DNA of 64,000 nt from Paramyrothecium sp. XJ0827 (taxonomy: Eukaryota > Ascomycota > Sordariomycetes > Hypocreales > Stachybotryaceae), in NCBI GenBank assembly GCA_020881915.1, contig JAJFPB010000009.1, positions 1,116,001 through 1,180,000 of the forward strand, in the 5' to 3' direction. Below the pieces are notes generated by a model. It was not told where the DNA came from and ran no database searches. It saw only the letters and a program-made list of their open reading frames with translations. How positions within the stretch are numbered: position 1 is the stretch's first letter; each line of letters opens with the position of its first letter. A program made the position numbers and the translations under genes. Shown here piece after piece: positions 11,082 through 21,524 of the stretch.

Positions 11082-12900
11082 CTAAGCCCATTTTTGCTGT
11101 AACTCCTCCCAATTTTTTGTCACTGCTGCGAGCATCTGGCTTCGTCCAGCGTCGTTGATGCGAATATCTCGTGCCATGGCGTGAAATTTGCGCCGAAGTC
11201 CATCTGCATCCTGTATAACGCCGGGCATGGGCCCGTGAGAGAATGAATCAATATCTCGCGGGCCTATCAAATCAAGAATGCGTCTCTGCAATGATTGTAG
11301 AGTTCTGGCGTATCTGCTGTTCCATGCCTCTATTGGAGATGTTGGCTCCTAAGGTTCGCATTTCTCCGGTGGCGGTTTTTGCGATAATAATCAGCTGCCA
11401 AGGTCCTTAAACCTTGGAAGCATCAAAACCTGATCCTCAGAATTCCCCTTATCCGCCCCTTCGAGTTGGCTACCTACCGAGGAACCTCATCTCTACCTCC
11501 CACTGAAGAAGGCGGTACTCGTTGAGCATTCCAAACCTTGCTTCGAATTGGAACCATGCCCTACTCTCCTCATTTATTTGAGCGCACTCCCATTCAAGGT
11601 CCGTTCTCCATCTATGGGAGCCGTGGTGACCAGCTGCAAGTTGCCACTCTCTCATGGTTTTTTGCCCTGCATTTTTCTCGTAATTCTTACTGATCATCAT
11701 GTCAATCCTGCACTTACCTAGCAGAGAAAAATTAAGCTTGTCTTGTTCTTTCAGTACGAATAACCCTTTCAATGCCGATATCAGATGGATTCCCGTGCCT
11801 CTTAGGACGATGCTGTCCATGAGATCCTCATCGTGCAATCTAGTCTCGTGCGTTCCAATGTGGACTATTCCATGAACATCTACTCGCAACAACTATCGGC
11901 TGCGCAATCCTAGATAGCACTCTGCTGCATCAATTTGTATACCAGCTGTATCTGTGTCGCAACGTCGTAGTAGCCTCATCCACCTCAGCGCGAAAGGGTT
12001 TTTCCATGCAGGATGCGGTGCATAGAACTGTTTTGTGCAAGCTATGAGTCTGATCCAGGGATTGCTTCTCTTCTAAAAATGTCATATGCCGAGCAGCATC
12101 ATCATCAAACTCGTCTCTAGCCCGTTGATGCAATTTGGCCTCTGCCCGTGAGTTAATTATTTCCTTTCGTATTTTGTTTGACTCTTCCCAAGTTGGATGA
12201 TGTTCCGTCACCTCTGCCCTTGGCTGAAATCGAGGATGGAAAGTCCAGTGGTGTGACTCGTTCACTGAGTTAGCCGAGGGCCAGGTCAACATCAATACTG
12301 CATCAATGCCTAAAGGGACGCAATGACTCCAGTCTGGAACCCATGATGGTAGATGTGGAATCTTCTTCGGACGTGTGGGGTGATCCAAGTATTCCCAGGG
12401 ATCCTCCATCGACCGCACTATATACGCAGCAACGCCGGTGTAGACCTCCTGCGTAGGTAGGTCATAGTCGGATCGGCCGTTGGCAACGATTCCCACCTAA
12501 GTGTTTTGGCGTCTATCATACCAAGAAGAGCGAATACCTTGTCCCTTGGGTCGCCAGATTTACAATCCCATGTTGCCTTCAACAATTCAAAGAATCTCTG
12601 CTCTCCTTCCAGGGTCTTGTCTCACGAAACTCGCATTAATCATGAATGGCCAAGATGAACGTAGTCGATCTGAGCTCCGGTCGGCGAGGGAAAAAAATTC
12701 AAGTGACCCCAAGGAGTTGTTGTGTTCCCGAAGGTCACAGTAGCATTCCGGGACAAGGTTACCTTTTACACTACCCATGCTCGTTTAGGGAGAAGAGCGA
12801 GCATCTTCAACGACAAAGGCTCGATCACCTTCATCAATGAAACATGCCATTTCACTCTCGTGAAGACTGCGGGCAAATACACTTGAGCACCAAGACCTTC
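11082..12900 (-). pseudogene. HET-domain (heterokaryon incompatibility) pseudogene
   Basis: Remains of a HET protein, a fungal allorecognition/cell-death family, spread over several leftward frames. Recognisable pieces in order are: RAWVV-stop-KVTLSRNATVTFG (a TAA at 12768-12766 where the family has a Gln or Glu); GDPRDKVFALLGMIDAKT (about 12560-12505); a frameshift; SDYDLPTQEVYTGVAAYIV and HLPSWVPDWS (12496-11930); another break; and tail segments at 11892-11470 and about 11340-11082 (RILDLIGPRDIDSF). There is a TGA just before the first HET fragment ends at about 12640. No single frame or short-intron model joins these pieces, so the gene is broken. The Gln-to-stop change would be C-to-T on the coding strand, compatible with but not proof of RIP. 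Confidence 0.8.
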
Positions 12901-14011
12901 CATTTAACCGAAATGTTTGATGTTTGGAGTGGGTGCTTCTTCAAAGCCACTGGCTGTTAATCAGTAGGAATTCTGTAGGGTAGCTATCTAGTTTCGAGAC
13001 AGCCGGCTGCCCTGTAGCCATGATGCTTTGGGAGATTTGGACAATTGAGAACCAGAAACCACACACAGGCTTAAAATAGAAGGTAGACTTAATGATGATC
13101 AAGATCCTTGATCTACCATCTAGATATCGTACAATCAACATGCACAGTAATTATGGTGGTGTAGAATTCACCAGTTGCTGCATGTGCCGACATGTTTGAC
13201 TAAGACGTTGCGGGTGGCAACATGTCTGACTACCCCATTACATGTAGTAGGTCGGCTCAGACATGGGGATGGTCAGAAAATAGAAGAGAATCAATTGAAA
13301 GACTTCTAAAAGACTTCGAAGTCCAGACTATTAAATTAGGGTTTTGAGAAACGAGTTGAGTTGAATTCTCAAAATACAAAATAGACAACAAGTAATAGTC
13401 ATAATATTTATCACCAACAACTTTGAATCCTGCAGTGGTGCCTTTTTTACGATGCTGGGCATGTCGAAGTAAACAGTGAAAGACCAATAAGGGGGGTTGA
13501 CCGAGCTCATGGCGTCATCAATCGCTGGAGAGCAGTTCGCTTTTGGCGGGGACGGGCGGCTTCTAGTGGCTCGCGGTGGGTCCAGCCGCCCACTACAGCT
13601 TTATCTCCCACCACTCAGCGGCCGGCCTTTGGTCAGACAGATGCGTCGTCGTCGTCACTCGGTTCCTCAAGGTGCCCAGAGGCTGAGGCGCGATCCCTTG
13701 CAAAGTCACCTTTTTGGACCTCGTCTCGTAGCATACTCACACATCTCGGTGCTTTCGGATACCAGCCGAGCACGCAACGGAACGGAAAACGAACCCCTCT
13801 TTCTCACCGCTACAAGGTCAGGGACGGCAGTCAGTCAACCCGGCCACTAAGACCATTGCACATTGCGCATTGGACGTTGGACATTGGACATTGGACATTG
13901 CAGCATTGGCGTCAACGCCTCCGTAAGCTTGCCTGTCCGTTACTGCAGATTCAAGCTCGCTCTTGTCCCGCTCCTCCATCGCCTCCCCCGCACCCCCCGA
14001 GAACCTCCTAC
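12901..14011. other. AT-rich spacer and promoter of the AIFM3-like gene
   Basis: No supported gene. A 76-codon leftward ORF at 13257-13487 in AT-rich DNA is unrecognised. Two copies of acatgt(t/c)tgacta occur at about 13190 and 13221. The right end is a probable promoter for the gene starting at 14012 and contains a 7-nt tandem repeat. Confidence 0.55.
13869..13900. repeat. Tandem 7-nt repeat (ATTGGAC)n
   Basis: About four and a half units of ATTGGAC (one with a substitution) lie about 110-140 bp upstream of the AIFM3-like start codon. ATTGG is the CCAAT-box complement, so this is a cluster of CCAAT motifs in inverted orientation. Confidence 0.75.
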
Positions 14012-15809
14012 ATGCCACCCGCGACAACCTTCCTACGCGTCCTCCAGCCCAGATATTCGTTTGCACAGCTCCCCATCCGCGCATTCTCTTCCACAGCCGC
14101 AGTCATGGCCCAGGAGTACAAGCTCAAGGGCGTCACCTCCCTGTCGCTCCCGGCCGGAGCAAAGCAGGAGGTCGAGGTCGAGGGCGTCGAGAACGGAAAG
14201 GTGCTGCTCGTCAACGCCGCCGGCAAGGTCCAGGCCATTGGTGCCAAGTGCACGCACTACGGAGCTCCTCTGGTGAAGGGCGTCCTGACCGCGTCCGGTC
14301 GCTTAACGTGTCCCTGGCATGGAGGTAAGGATTGAGGTGCTCCTCTGATGCTGTCTGCACGCAGCTTGCTGACGATTTCCGCAACTAGCCTGCTTCAATG
14401 CAAAGACTGGTGACGTAGAAGACGCTCCGGCCCTCGACGCCCTCCCCGTCTTCGGCGTCACGGAGCGCGACGGCACCTTTTACATCTCCGGCGAGGAGGC
14501 TGCCATCAAGGGCTCCCGGAGGCCACCCAACTTCAAGTGCAACTCGGCCGGCGACGCCCAGGACGAGAAGATCCTCGTCGTGGGAGGAGGCTCCGGCGCC
14601 CTCGGCGTCGTCGAGGGTCTCCGAGAAAAGGGCCACACCGGCCCGCTGACCGTCATCTCCAACGAGGGCTACTTGCCCATTGACCGAACCAAGCTGAGCA
14701 AGTCGCTCATGACCGACGTCGAGAAGCTGGCCTTCCGCAGCAAGAGCTGGTTCGAGAGCGGCTCCGTCGAGTGGGTCGAGGGCGAGGTCACCGGCGTCGA
14801 CTTCTCCGAGCGCCACGTTACCACCAAGTCGGGCGGCAAGTTTGCCTACACCAAGCTGATCCTCGCCACCGGTGGCACCCCCAAGCTCCTCCCGCTGCAG
14901 GGCTTCAAGGTCCTCGGCAACATCTTTACGCTGCGCACCATCCATGACACCAAGAAGATCACGGCCGCCATCGGCGAGAGCAAGGGCAAGAAGATTGTCG
15001 TCGTCGGCTCCTCCTTCATCGGCATGGAGGTGGCCAACGCGACGAGCAAGGACAACACCGTCACCGTGGTGGGCATGGAGCAGGTGCCCCTGGAGCGCGT
15101 GCTAGGCTCCGAGGTGGGCGCCGGCATCCAGAAGTCGTTCGAGGCCAAGGGCGTCAAGTTCCATCTCGGCGCCGGTATCGACAAGGCCGAGCCGTCCGGA
15201 TCCGACCCCTCTGTCGTCGGGGCCATCTACCTCAAGGACGGCACTAAGATTGAGGCCGACCTGGTCATCCTAGGTGTTGGAGTGTCACCCGCGACCGAGT
15301 ACCTCCGCGACAACAAAGTGCTGCGCCTGGAGGAGGACGGCTCGATCAAGACGGACGAGACCTTCCAGGTTGTCGGCCTCAAGGACGTCTACGCCATCGG
15401 CGACATCGCCACGTTCCCCTACCACGGCCCGGGTGGCGACGGCAGGTACGTACGCATCGAGCATTGGAACGTCGCGCAGAACGCCGGCCGCGCGGTCGCC
15501 ACCAGCATCACCAGCCCTTCCATCAAGAGCCACCAGTTCGTCCCCGTCTTCTGGTCCGCTCTGGGCAGCCAGCTGCGCTACTGCGGCAACACGATGACGG
15601 GCTGGGACGACCTGGTGCTGCGCGGCGATCCGGGTGCGGGCAAGTTTGTCGCCTACTACACCAAGGGCGACACCATCGTGGCCGTGGCGACGATGGGCAC
15701 CGACCCCGTCATGGTGCACAGCGCGGAGCTGATGCGCTACAACCAGCTGCCAAGCAAGGCACAGATCAAGGACGGGCTGGATATCCTGACCGTGGAGCTG
15801 AAGGCTTAA
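14012..15809 (+). CDS. Rieske-type FAD/NAD oxidoreductase, AIFM3-like
   Basis: Two-domain flavoprotein of the apoptosis-inducing-factor 3 (Nfrl/AIFM3) type, 577 aa, exons 14012-14324 and 14389-15809 (64-nt intron, GTAAGG...CTAG). The first ~30 residues are Arg/Ser/Phe-rich without acidic residues (FLRVLQPRYSFAQLPIRAFS), fitting a mitochondrial presequence; a second Met (MAQEYKLKG) could give a cytosolic form. A Rieske [2Fe-2S] fold follows with CTHYGAPL and, completed only after splicing, CPWHGACF. The oxidoreductase has the FAD Rossmann loop (VVGGGSGALG), ATGGTPK, the NAD loop (VVVGSSFIGMEVA) and the second FAD motif (VYAIGDIATFP). It transfers electrons from NAD(P)H; the acceptor is unknown. 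The intron interrupts the second iron-sulfur ligand pair, so retention would abolish the cluster. Confidence 0.95.
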
Positions 15810-16194
15810 GAACAGATGCCCGGGTGGGCGAAAGGAGGAATACACCGGTGGGGACCCATGTCGATAATAAATGACTCGACGACTGCAGTAATGAGTTACG
15901 CTTGATAATATGATCATGTTCTTGTTCTTGTGCATAGTCTATGCATCTATACCAATGCCGAATGCAATATATGCACCTATACCACTGCCTTATGCCTGAA
16001 CGCCGTCCCTGTCTTTAATGTCCTTGTGCCGTTTCCCGGCCCCGGGCGTACCTCGCCTCGGGATGCTGTGCCCTGATGTTCCCATGCAGTGTCTATCCTG
16101 CCCTTATGAAACCGTATTCAATGCTGTACCGAACGCCTTCTTGTTGATGCCATGATTTGAAGATAACAAATGAAAGGAAGAAAAGAAAAAAGGT
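15810..16194. other. Convergent 3' flanks with an imperfect 30-nt repeat
   Basis: Region between the rightward AIFM3-like gene and the leftward membrane-protein gene. ATGCATCTATACCAATGCC (15941-15959) recurs as ATGCACCTATACCACTGCC (15971-15989), 17 of 19 identical at a 30-nt offset. No gene is seen. Confidence 0.65.
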
Positions 16195-17003
16195 CTATCG
16201 GTCTCCATCCTTTGACTTGACGTCGCTCGTGTCCTCGATCTTGATCTTGGGCACGTTGGCGAATGCCTGCGCCGTGTTCCAAGCCTGGTAGACCTTGAAG
16301 CCGTTGACGGCGACGACGTAAAAGTTGATGAATCTGTTTGCACCTTGTTAGCCAATCCAGCTCGAAATCGCGGCCATGCCGCGATGAGGTTCCGGGGCTT
16401 AGAAAGACATACCCTGCCAGCACTGCCCAAGCCTCGAGGATGAGCATGTGGTTCCAGCCCTCGGCGTGCACGGCGAAGCGCACGGCGTACTTGAGGTCGA
16501 CGATGGCGGCGGCGGTGCAGAAGATGCAGCCGGCGTAGTAGATGAAGTAGCGGGCGGTGCTGAACTCGCGGACGGGGAGGCTGATGATGTGCACCTCGAG
16601 CGGGGCGATGAAGATGACGAAGAGCCAGTTGATGAAGCCGACAATCGCAGCCTTGATTTCGTGTTAGCGACGAAACGTCCCCCATGACAGAAGCGCCGGA
16701 GAGCTTCACGAGGGAAAAGGGTGAAGAGGTGCGTACCATGACAAAGGCCCGGAAGGGAAGCTCGACGCGGTGCAGGTCCTCGCTGCAGTTGCCCGCGCAC
16801 CACGACCAGCCGCGCAGGGCGAACAGCAGCAGGCCGACGTGGCAGACGGCGCTCAGGGCGTGGGCGACGTAGCTGCGGCACGTCCTGGGGTCGAGGACCG
16901 TGGCGACGGCGCTCCGGGTCGGCGAGCGGGCCCGGAACGGCTGGGCCTGCTGCGACTCCGGGTCGTGGAGCGGGTGGTAGCGGGGGAGGCCGGACGAGTA
17001 CAT
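16195..17003 (-). CDS. Small multi-pass membrane protein, tandem family member 1
   Basis: Protein of 214 aa with four hydrophobic segments; family unnamed to me. Exons 17003-16737, 16651-16413 and 16333-16195; introns 85 nt (GCTAAC branch) and 79 nt; phases 0 and 2. Helix 1 is AHALSAVCHVGLLLFALRGW, followed by a Cys-containing loop and LPFRAFVM just before intron 1. Helix 2 is INWLFVIFIAPLEVHIISL, helix 3 is YYAGCIFCTAAAIVDLKYAV and helix 4, after intron 2, is FINFYVVAVNGFKVY. Both intron positions match those of the next two genes in the same orientation, and the distance from the last intron to a terminal hydrophobic/aromatic residue is 18 residues in all three. I infer one tandem family. 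The N- and C-termini are hydrophilic. Function unknown; a MARVEL-like fold is possible. Confidence 0.82.
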
Positions 17004-17976
17004 GGTGAGAAGGGGCGACCTTTTGCAGTTTGCGGCGGTTTGGAGATTTTGCAGCTTGGGGCCCTTTGCTTGGCTTTACTTTCTTGGATCGATGTCTTGG
17101 ATCGGGAATGTCTCAGCAGGATAAGAGAGGGAAATGTGGGTGTGGGTGATGGAGACTTATAAACGGCTGCACTGCGAGACGGTAATCTCTGGAAACGCCA
17201 ATAAGCGAACAATAAGCACCGTTGGATCGGACTTCGCGTGCATGCGGCCCTGCATCTAATTCTAATGGACCCAGGCGAGCCAAGCCTCATCTGCAGCTGC
17301 AGGGGTCCTGTCCAGTGCTCGGCCTCTCAGGGGCTGATCTGCCAATCTATTCTTATCCCAGTCGTCCCAACCGGCGCCCCGTCAGACACGCAATTCCTCG
17401 GGTTGGTCCCAATTTCCTTCTCCACCAGGGGGACCCTCCTCCTCAGAAACAAGGAAGAAGACGAAGAAGGACGAAAACGCTCCGACCCGCCCTACTACCT
17501 GGGCCCTTCTCTGGGGCTTCGAGCTTAAACACCATTTGAGGAAGTTCCGAAACAGGGGCGGGTGTCCTGCCGCCAAACGTGGGAGCCGTGAGATCATCTC
17601 TATTTTTTTTTTTTTTTCGTCCTCTCTGACCTGTTTCGGCTGGGCTGCTACTCTGACAGGACGATCCCCCAGGAATGGGACGAGTTTGATAGGCAGTCGA
17701 TGAAAGAGAAGCTGAAACCAGCGACTGGAGATAGGGGGCGGTGATCCGTTTTGTTTTCTTTCCTCAACGGTTAGCTACTCTATCTGGTTTGCGGCCGATG
17801 GTTTGAGATAGCGACGATCGATGGATGTGCGCTCCCGCTAAGGGGCGCCGGGTGGGTTTCTGGACGCGTGTACACGGCATAGGCGTCTACGTTAGATGAA
17901 GAAAAAAAGGGCAATCGTCAACGCAGATGAATTGTGATGGGCATATAATAAAAAGGAAAAAAATCTGTTTGGGCGA
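17004..17976. other. Spacer between tandem membrane-protein genes 1 and 2
   Basis: Promoter of family member 1 and 3' flank of member 2. It contains a T-run at about 17609-17623. Overlapping ORFs near 17222-17600 look random. No RNA gene recognised. Confidence 0.55.
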
Positions 17977-18941
17977 CTAGATTGGTTTCACATCGCAGCT
18001 GTATGGTCCATCCCTGATCGGCGGCGCGCACTCGCCGCCGACGCTGGCCGCCTGCGCCCTCAGAGCGATCACGTTGTCCTCGACGAGGCTCCTGAAGAGC
18101 ATGCACCCGTCCAACAAGGCCGTGACCCAGGCCATGCAGCTGTTCGAACGGACGGAAACGGACGTTAGTGGAAGTTCTTCTGAACCCAACCAACGATGAT
18201 AGGCATGGACGGGGAAGGGGCTGACGCGCAACGAGGCCAACGCTTGGGGGGGGGGGGCGGGTTGGCACGAAATGAAACTCACAATGACGCATTTAACAGG
18301 ATGGGCCCATCTTGCGAGTGGCCCGCCGCCGGGACGATCATGTAGGCCAGCAGGCTTGCCATGGCCATCACGCAGCCAGACGAGTACAGCGCTAGCCGTG
18401 CTCGCTGGTGGCGCTGTTGTGGGCGGAGGGCGACGACGGCTTCCGACGCCGGGATGCCGATCGTCAGGAACAGGTTCCACGCCACGAGCGAAAAGGCCTG
18501 TCACATCCCACGAATTAGCCACATGGTCCTTGTTTTTTTTCACTTTGGATATCGGCGGGGAGCCGTTTGATGGGCGGGCGACAAGGTTTAGTAGAGTTTC
18601 ACGTACCGTGATGCGCATGCCGAAGGGCACGGCTGTTGCGTGTCTCTCAGTCAGCGCTCCGGCTTATACAGTGGGGACCCCTGTCCCGAACAACGTTTGT
18701 TAGTTGAGATGGACGAACCTGCGCGGAGGTTGTCGTAATTGGCGACGGAGCAGTAGAGGTGGGCGACGACGGGACACAGGGCGAATAGCATGGCGGCCGC
18801 GAAGTTGGACGGCGTGGACATGCCGGCGGGCTCTGAGGGGGGCGCCGTGCCGGCAGCCGCTCGCCTGGTGCGGTCCCTCGTCTGCTCGTATAGGTCGAGA
18901 TGGTCGCCCCGCGGGCATCGTTGGCACTTGTCGGACCACAT
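17977..18941 (-). CDS. Small multi-pass membrane protein, tandem family member 2
   Basis: Protein of 208 aa with four predicted helices. Exons 18941-18719, 18632-18607 (a 26-nt micro-exon), 18497-18283 and 18139-17977; intron phases 1, 0 and 2; total divisible by three. The first donor is the less usual GTTCGT. The N-terminus has a CxxC pair (KCQRCPRGDH). Helix 1 is FAAAMLFALCPVVAHLYCSV. The micro-exon encodes AVPFGMRIT, matching LPFRAFVM of member 1 and HVPSRTRYM of member 3. Helix 2 is WNLFLTIGIPASEAVVAL, then LRP and an Arg-rich loop, helix 3 and, after the phase-2 intron, helix 4. Intron 3 contains a G12 run (18246-18257). Function unknown; it is most similar in layout to its neighbour at 19752-20741. 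Confidence 0.8.
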
Positions 18942-19751
18942 TGCTGCGTATCAAGGCGGGCTGTCTCGTGTGCTTGGAAATAAGCTTCGTTCTCCGGATA
19001 GAAGATGCCGAAGACTTCTTATTTACGCACGGCGCCCCAGATGATTGCGGGCTGTGCGCCCCCCCCCCCCTTCCCCCGAATGACAAGCTTCCCGGGTATC
19101 TGCTTGTCACCCGCAACCACGGTCCCACGATGCAAGTCGCAGCGGGACAATCAAAAGCCCACGCGGGCTTCGTAAGCGGTACGCGACGGCCCGGGGAGGC
19201 TGAGTGCGCGCCCGCTGGGGATAAAAAGCTTGGTGTCCGGCAGCAGATTGGCCAGAGGGCGGCGACACCTCGTATAGACCTCGAGGGTGAAGGGAATACG
19301 GGTTGCGGCTGGCTGCAGAGCGACTATGGCCGCAGTGGCCCGCAAAGCGGATTGATGATCGATGTGTTTGGCTGCAGGCACGTGTTTGCTTGACGAGGAG
19401 GTGTTATTCTAAATTTCTTAATTCTTGCACTCGCTTCTAGTTTCATCACTCTCTGAATCCCTCGTGGTCTCCTTCATTTCGGGATGATACCTCTGTCCCG
19501 GTCTCTTTCGTCCGGAGGCTCACGGCCCAAAGCCAAGACACACCAGCGTGGCCCAGCATCCCAGAGGCCTGTCGCCAAGCTTCAGCTTTTGCTTGTCGCC
19601 CATCAGACTGGCTCCTAGAACCGGGAGGGGAAAGCAAATCCTTCGTAACTACACGAGATTGGAAGCTTCGCACTGCCTGCTTTCGTTGTCCGCCAAGACG
19701 GACCAAAATCTTAAAATAACCACCGTCTTGAATCCGCAGATGCTAACTCAT
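18942..19751. other. Spacer between tandem membrane-protein genes 2 and 3
   Basis: Promoter of member 2 and 3' flank of member 3. The notable element is a C12 run at 19059-19070 followed by TTCCCCC. The rightward 229-codon ORF here (18704-19393) runs antisense across exon 1 of member 2 and is not supported. Confidence 0.55.
19059..19070. repeat. C12 homopolymer upstream of membrane-protein gene 2
   Basis: Twelve consecutive C followed by TTCCCCC, about 118 bp upstream of the start codon at 18941. A similar C10 tract followed by TCCCCCTTCCCCC lies about 136 bp upstream of the paralogous gene starting at 20741. Confidence 0.75.
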
Positions 19752-20741
19752 CTACACAGAGAAAAAAACATGATAAGAGGCCGTCAAGAAGAAAAGCACA
19801 AGGAGACAGCTGAACACGGAGACATTGCCCCGGGACCGTGACTCGGCCTCGTGTGAACCCGGCCCATCTTTCATCGCGGCGAACTTTTCAATGTCCCCGT
19901 GGTCTCCTCGCTCATCGCCCATCTCTACCTCGACCCATGTCTTGGCAGCCTCGCTGTCCTCGATCCATTTGCCAAACGCCAAGCACGTGCCGGTCACCAG
20001 GTTGGCTAGCGCCATGTAGCTATCGCGAAGCATTAATTAGACTCCCTCGGCTGGACGAAAACGGGCGGGCATTTGACGCCGCAGCAAAGGGCTTGGGATA
20101 CTCACAGATACGCCTGCTCGAGAATGAACCTCGAGGCCCCGTGGCTCCGCCTAATGATCTCATACCCGACGAAACTCACCAGGCAGAGCACCGTGGGGAA
20201 CATGTCCGCCGCGCGCGCGAGCCGTTGCCGCCGGCCGTGGCTACAGGGCCGGAGGGAGAGGAACACCTCGGAGGCCGCGATGCCGAGCACAAACAGGAGA
20301 TGGATGGAGGTGTAGGCATGGAGCTGGTGAAGCATCAGCACACTCTGCATGTTTGCGACATCATTGGGCCTCTTCTCACCATATAACGGGTACGGGATGG
20401 CACATGTTCTGGCGATACCAACGTCAGCGCCCACTCTTGCGACTCCGGCGATTGTCGTTGCCGAAATACTCACTTTGAAGGGCATACTGGTACAGCCAAA
20501 AGTGGACAACGAGACAAGCGAAATGCGACACGAGGCTCAAGCATCGGAATATCTTGGCAACCACCAAGGCGGCGAATGTCGTCTGCTTCACCAGCCGTGT
20601 CCTGGGCCGAGGTCCATTGTCGGCGGGCGGCGCGATGTCGCCGGCCTTCTCCCCCTGAGTGGCAGTAGACGCCCCGTGTCGCATGTCATTTCTCGGGAAG
20701 TGCTCGGCGATTGGCCTGCCTCCAGTGGGCTTGGAGGCCAT
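19752..20741 (-). CDS. Small multi-pass membrane protein, tandem family member 3
   Basis: Protein of 260 aa. Exons 20741-20474, 20408-20380 (29-nt micro-exon), 20323-20106 and 20019-19752; intron phases 1, 0 and 2, exactly as in the neighbour at 17977-18941. The middle exon is 218 nt against 215 nt there. An in-frame TAG precedes the ATG. The first 50 residues are hydrophilic (ENDMR/PADNGPRPRTR-like), then a long hydrophobic stretch with SLVSHFACLVVHFWLYQYAL. After the micro-exon (HVPSRTRYM) comes helix 2 (SIHLLFVLGIAASEVFLSL), LRP plus a basic loop, helix 3 and helix 4 (YMALANLVTGTCLAFGKW). The C-terminus is longer than in its paralogues and ends in an extra hydrophobic segment (CLLVLFFLTASYHVFFSV). 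Function unknown. Confidence 0.8.
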
Positions 20742-21524
20742 CGTGGGCGTGAACTCCTACGCAGCGGAAGCGCACTCAAAGGGACTCGGCCCAGCCTTGC
20801 ACACTGCGAATGGCCTCTGGTCGCTGCGGCTGGCTCCCGTTGCCATTTAAAAGGCCCCGACGGCAGGGAGCCTAGGCCCCCCCCCCTCCCCCTTCCCCCT
20901 TCGTCCAGGCACCCTGCATCAAGAGGCTGAAAACGGCGACGGTAGGACTTCGCTGCGTTTGGGAGGGCGCGGGCTGGTCGGTAATTAGGAGTCTGTAGGC
21001 TGACAGACCCTTATTTTAGCGCGAAGGTAAGATGACATGGCAGGGCTGGCGGCGCAGGGATTGCGCTCCGCGGATCCATGCGTCGACTGGGTTCGGAGGC
21101 GGTAGCTCGGTGGCCCCGTTCAGGCGATAGTCTTTGAGCCAGTCGGCAGCCTCTACGCGATGCTTGTTTGGTGAACCGCTGGACGAACTCTTGGCTAGGC
21201 ACGGTCGTGGTTCGCAATCTCGGTGGACCGCCTCATTTAACGTTTTGCACTACGTGTAGCGAGGGCATGGCATGATGAAATGAAGGTCTTGGTCCAATCA
21301 TCGCCTGGAACGTGGTGCACTACCGCGGTTCTCAAGGAACGAAAGCGGAATCTCATAATTTCATCGTCGCGTACCAAACCGCTAGATCTATCGCATCTAA
21401 ATCATCCGCAACCAGCTGTTCTCGCGCCGCCGTGGTATCATAAAAAGAAAGGAAAAAGGAAAGACACAGGATCCTACTCCAGAAAGATGCATCCACATGA
21501 AAGAACCCATAAATGTCCGCCCCA
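20742..21524. other. Spacer and promoter of tandem membrane-protein gene 3
   Basis: It contains the C10 and adjacent C-rich tracts at 20877-20901, then mixed sequence and the 3' flank of the zinc-binding protein gene. No supported gene. Confidence 0.55.

Noticed and set aside
14385..15935. Leftward ORFs of 186-216 codons across the AIFM3-like gene
   Set aside because: Frame shadows of a clear gene; no motifs.
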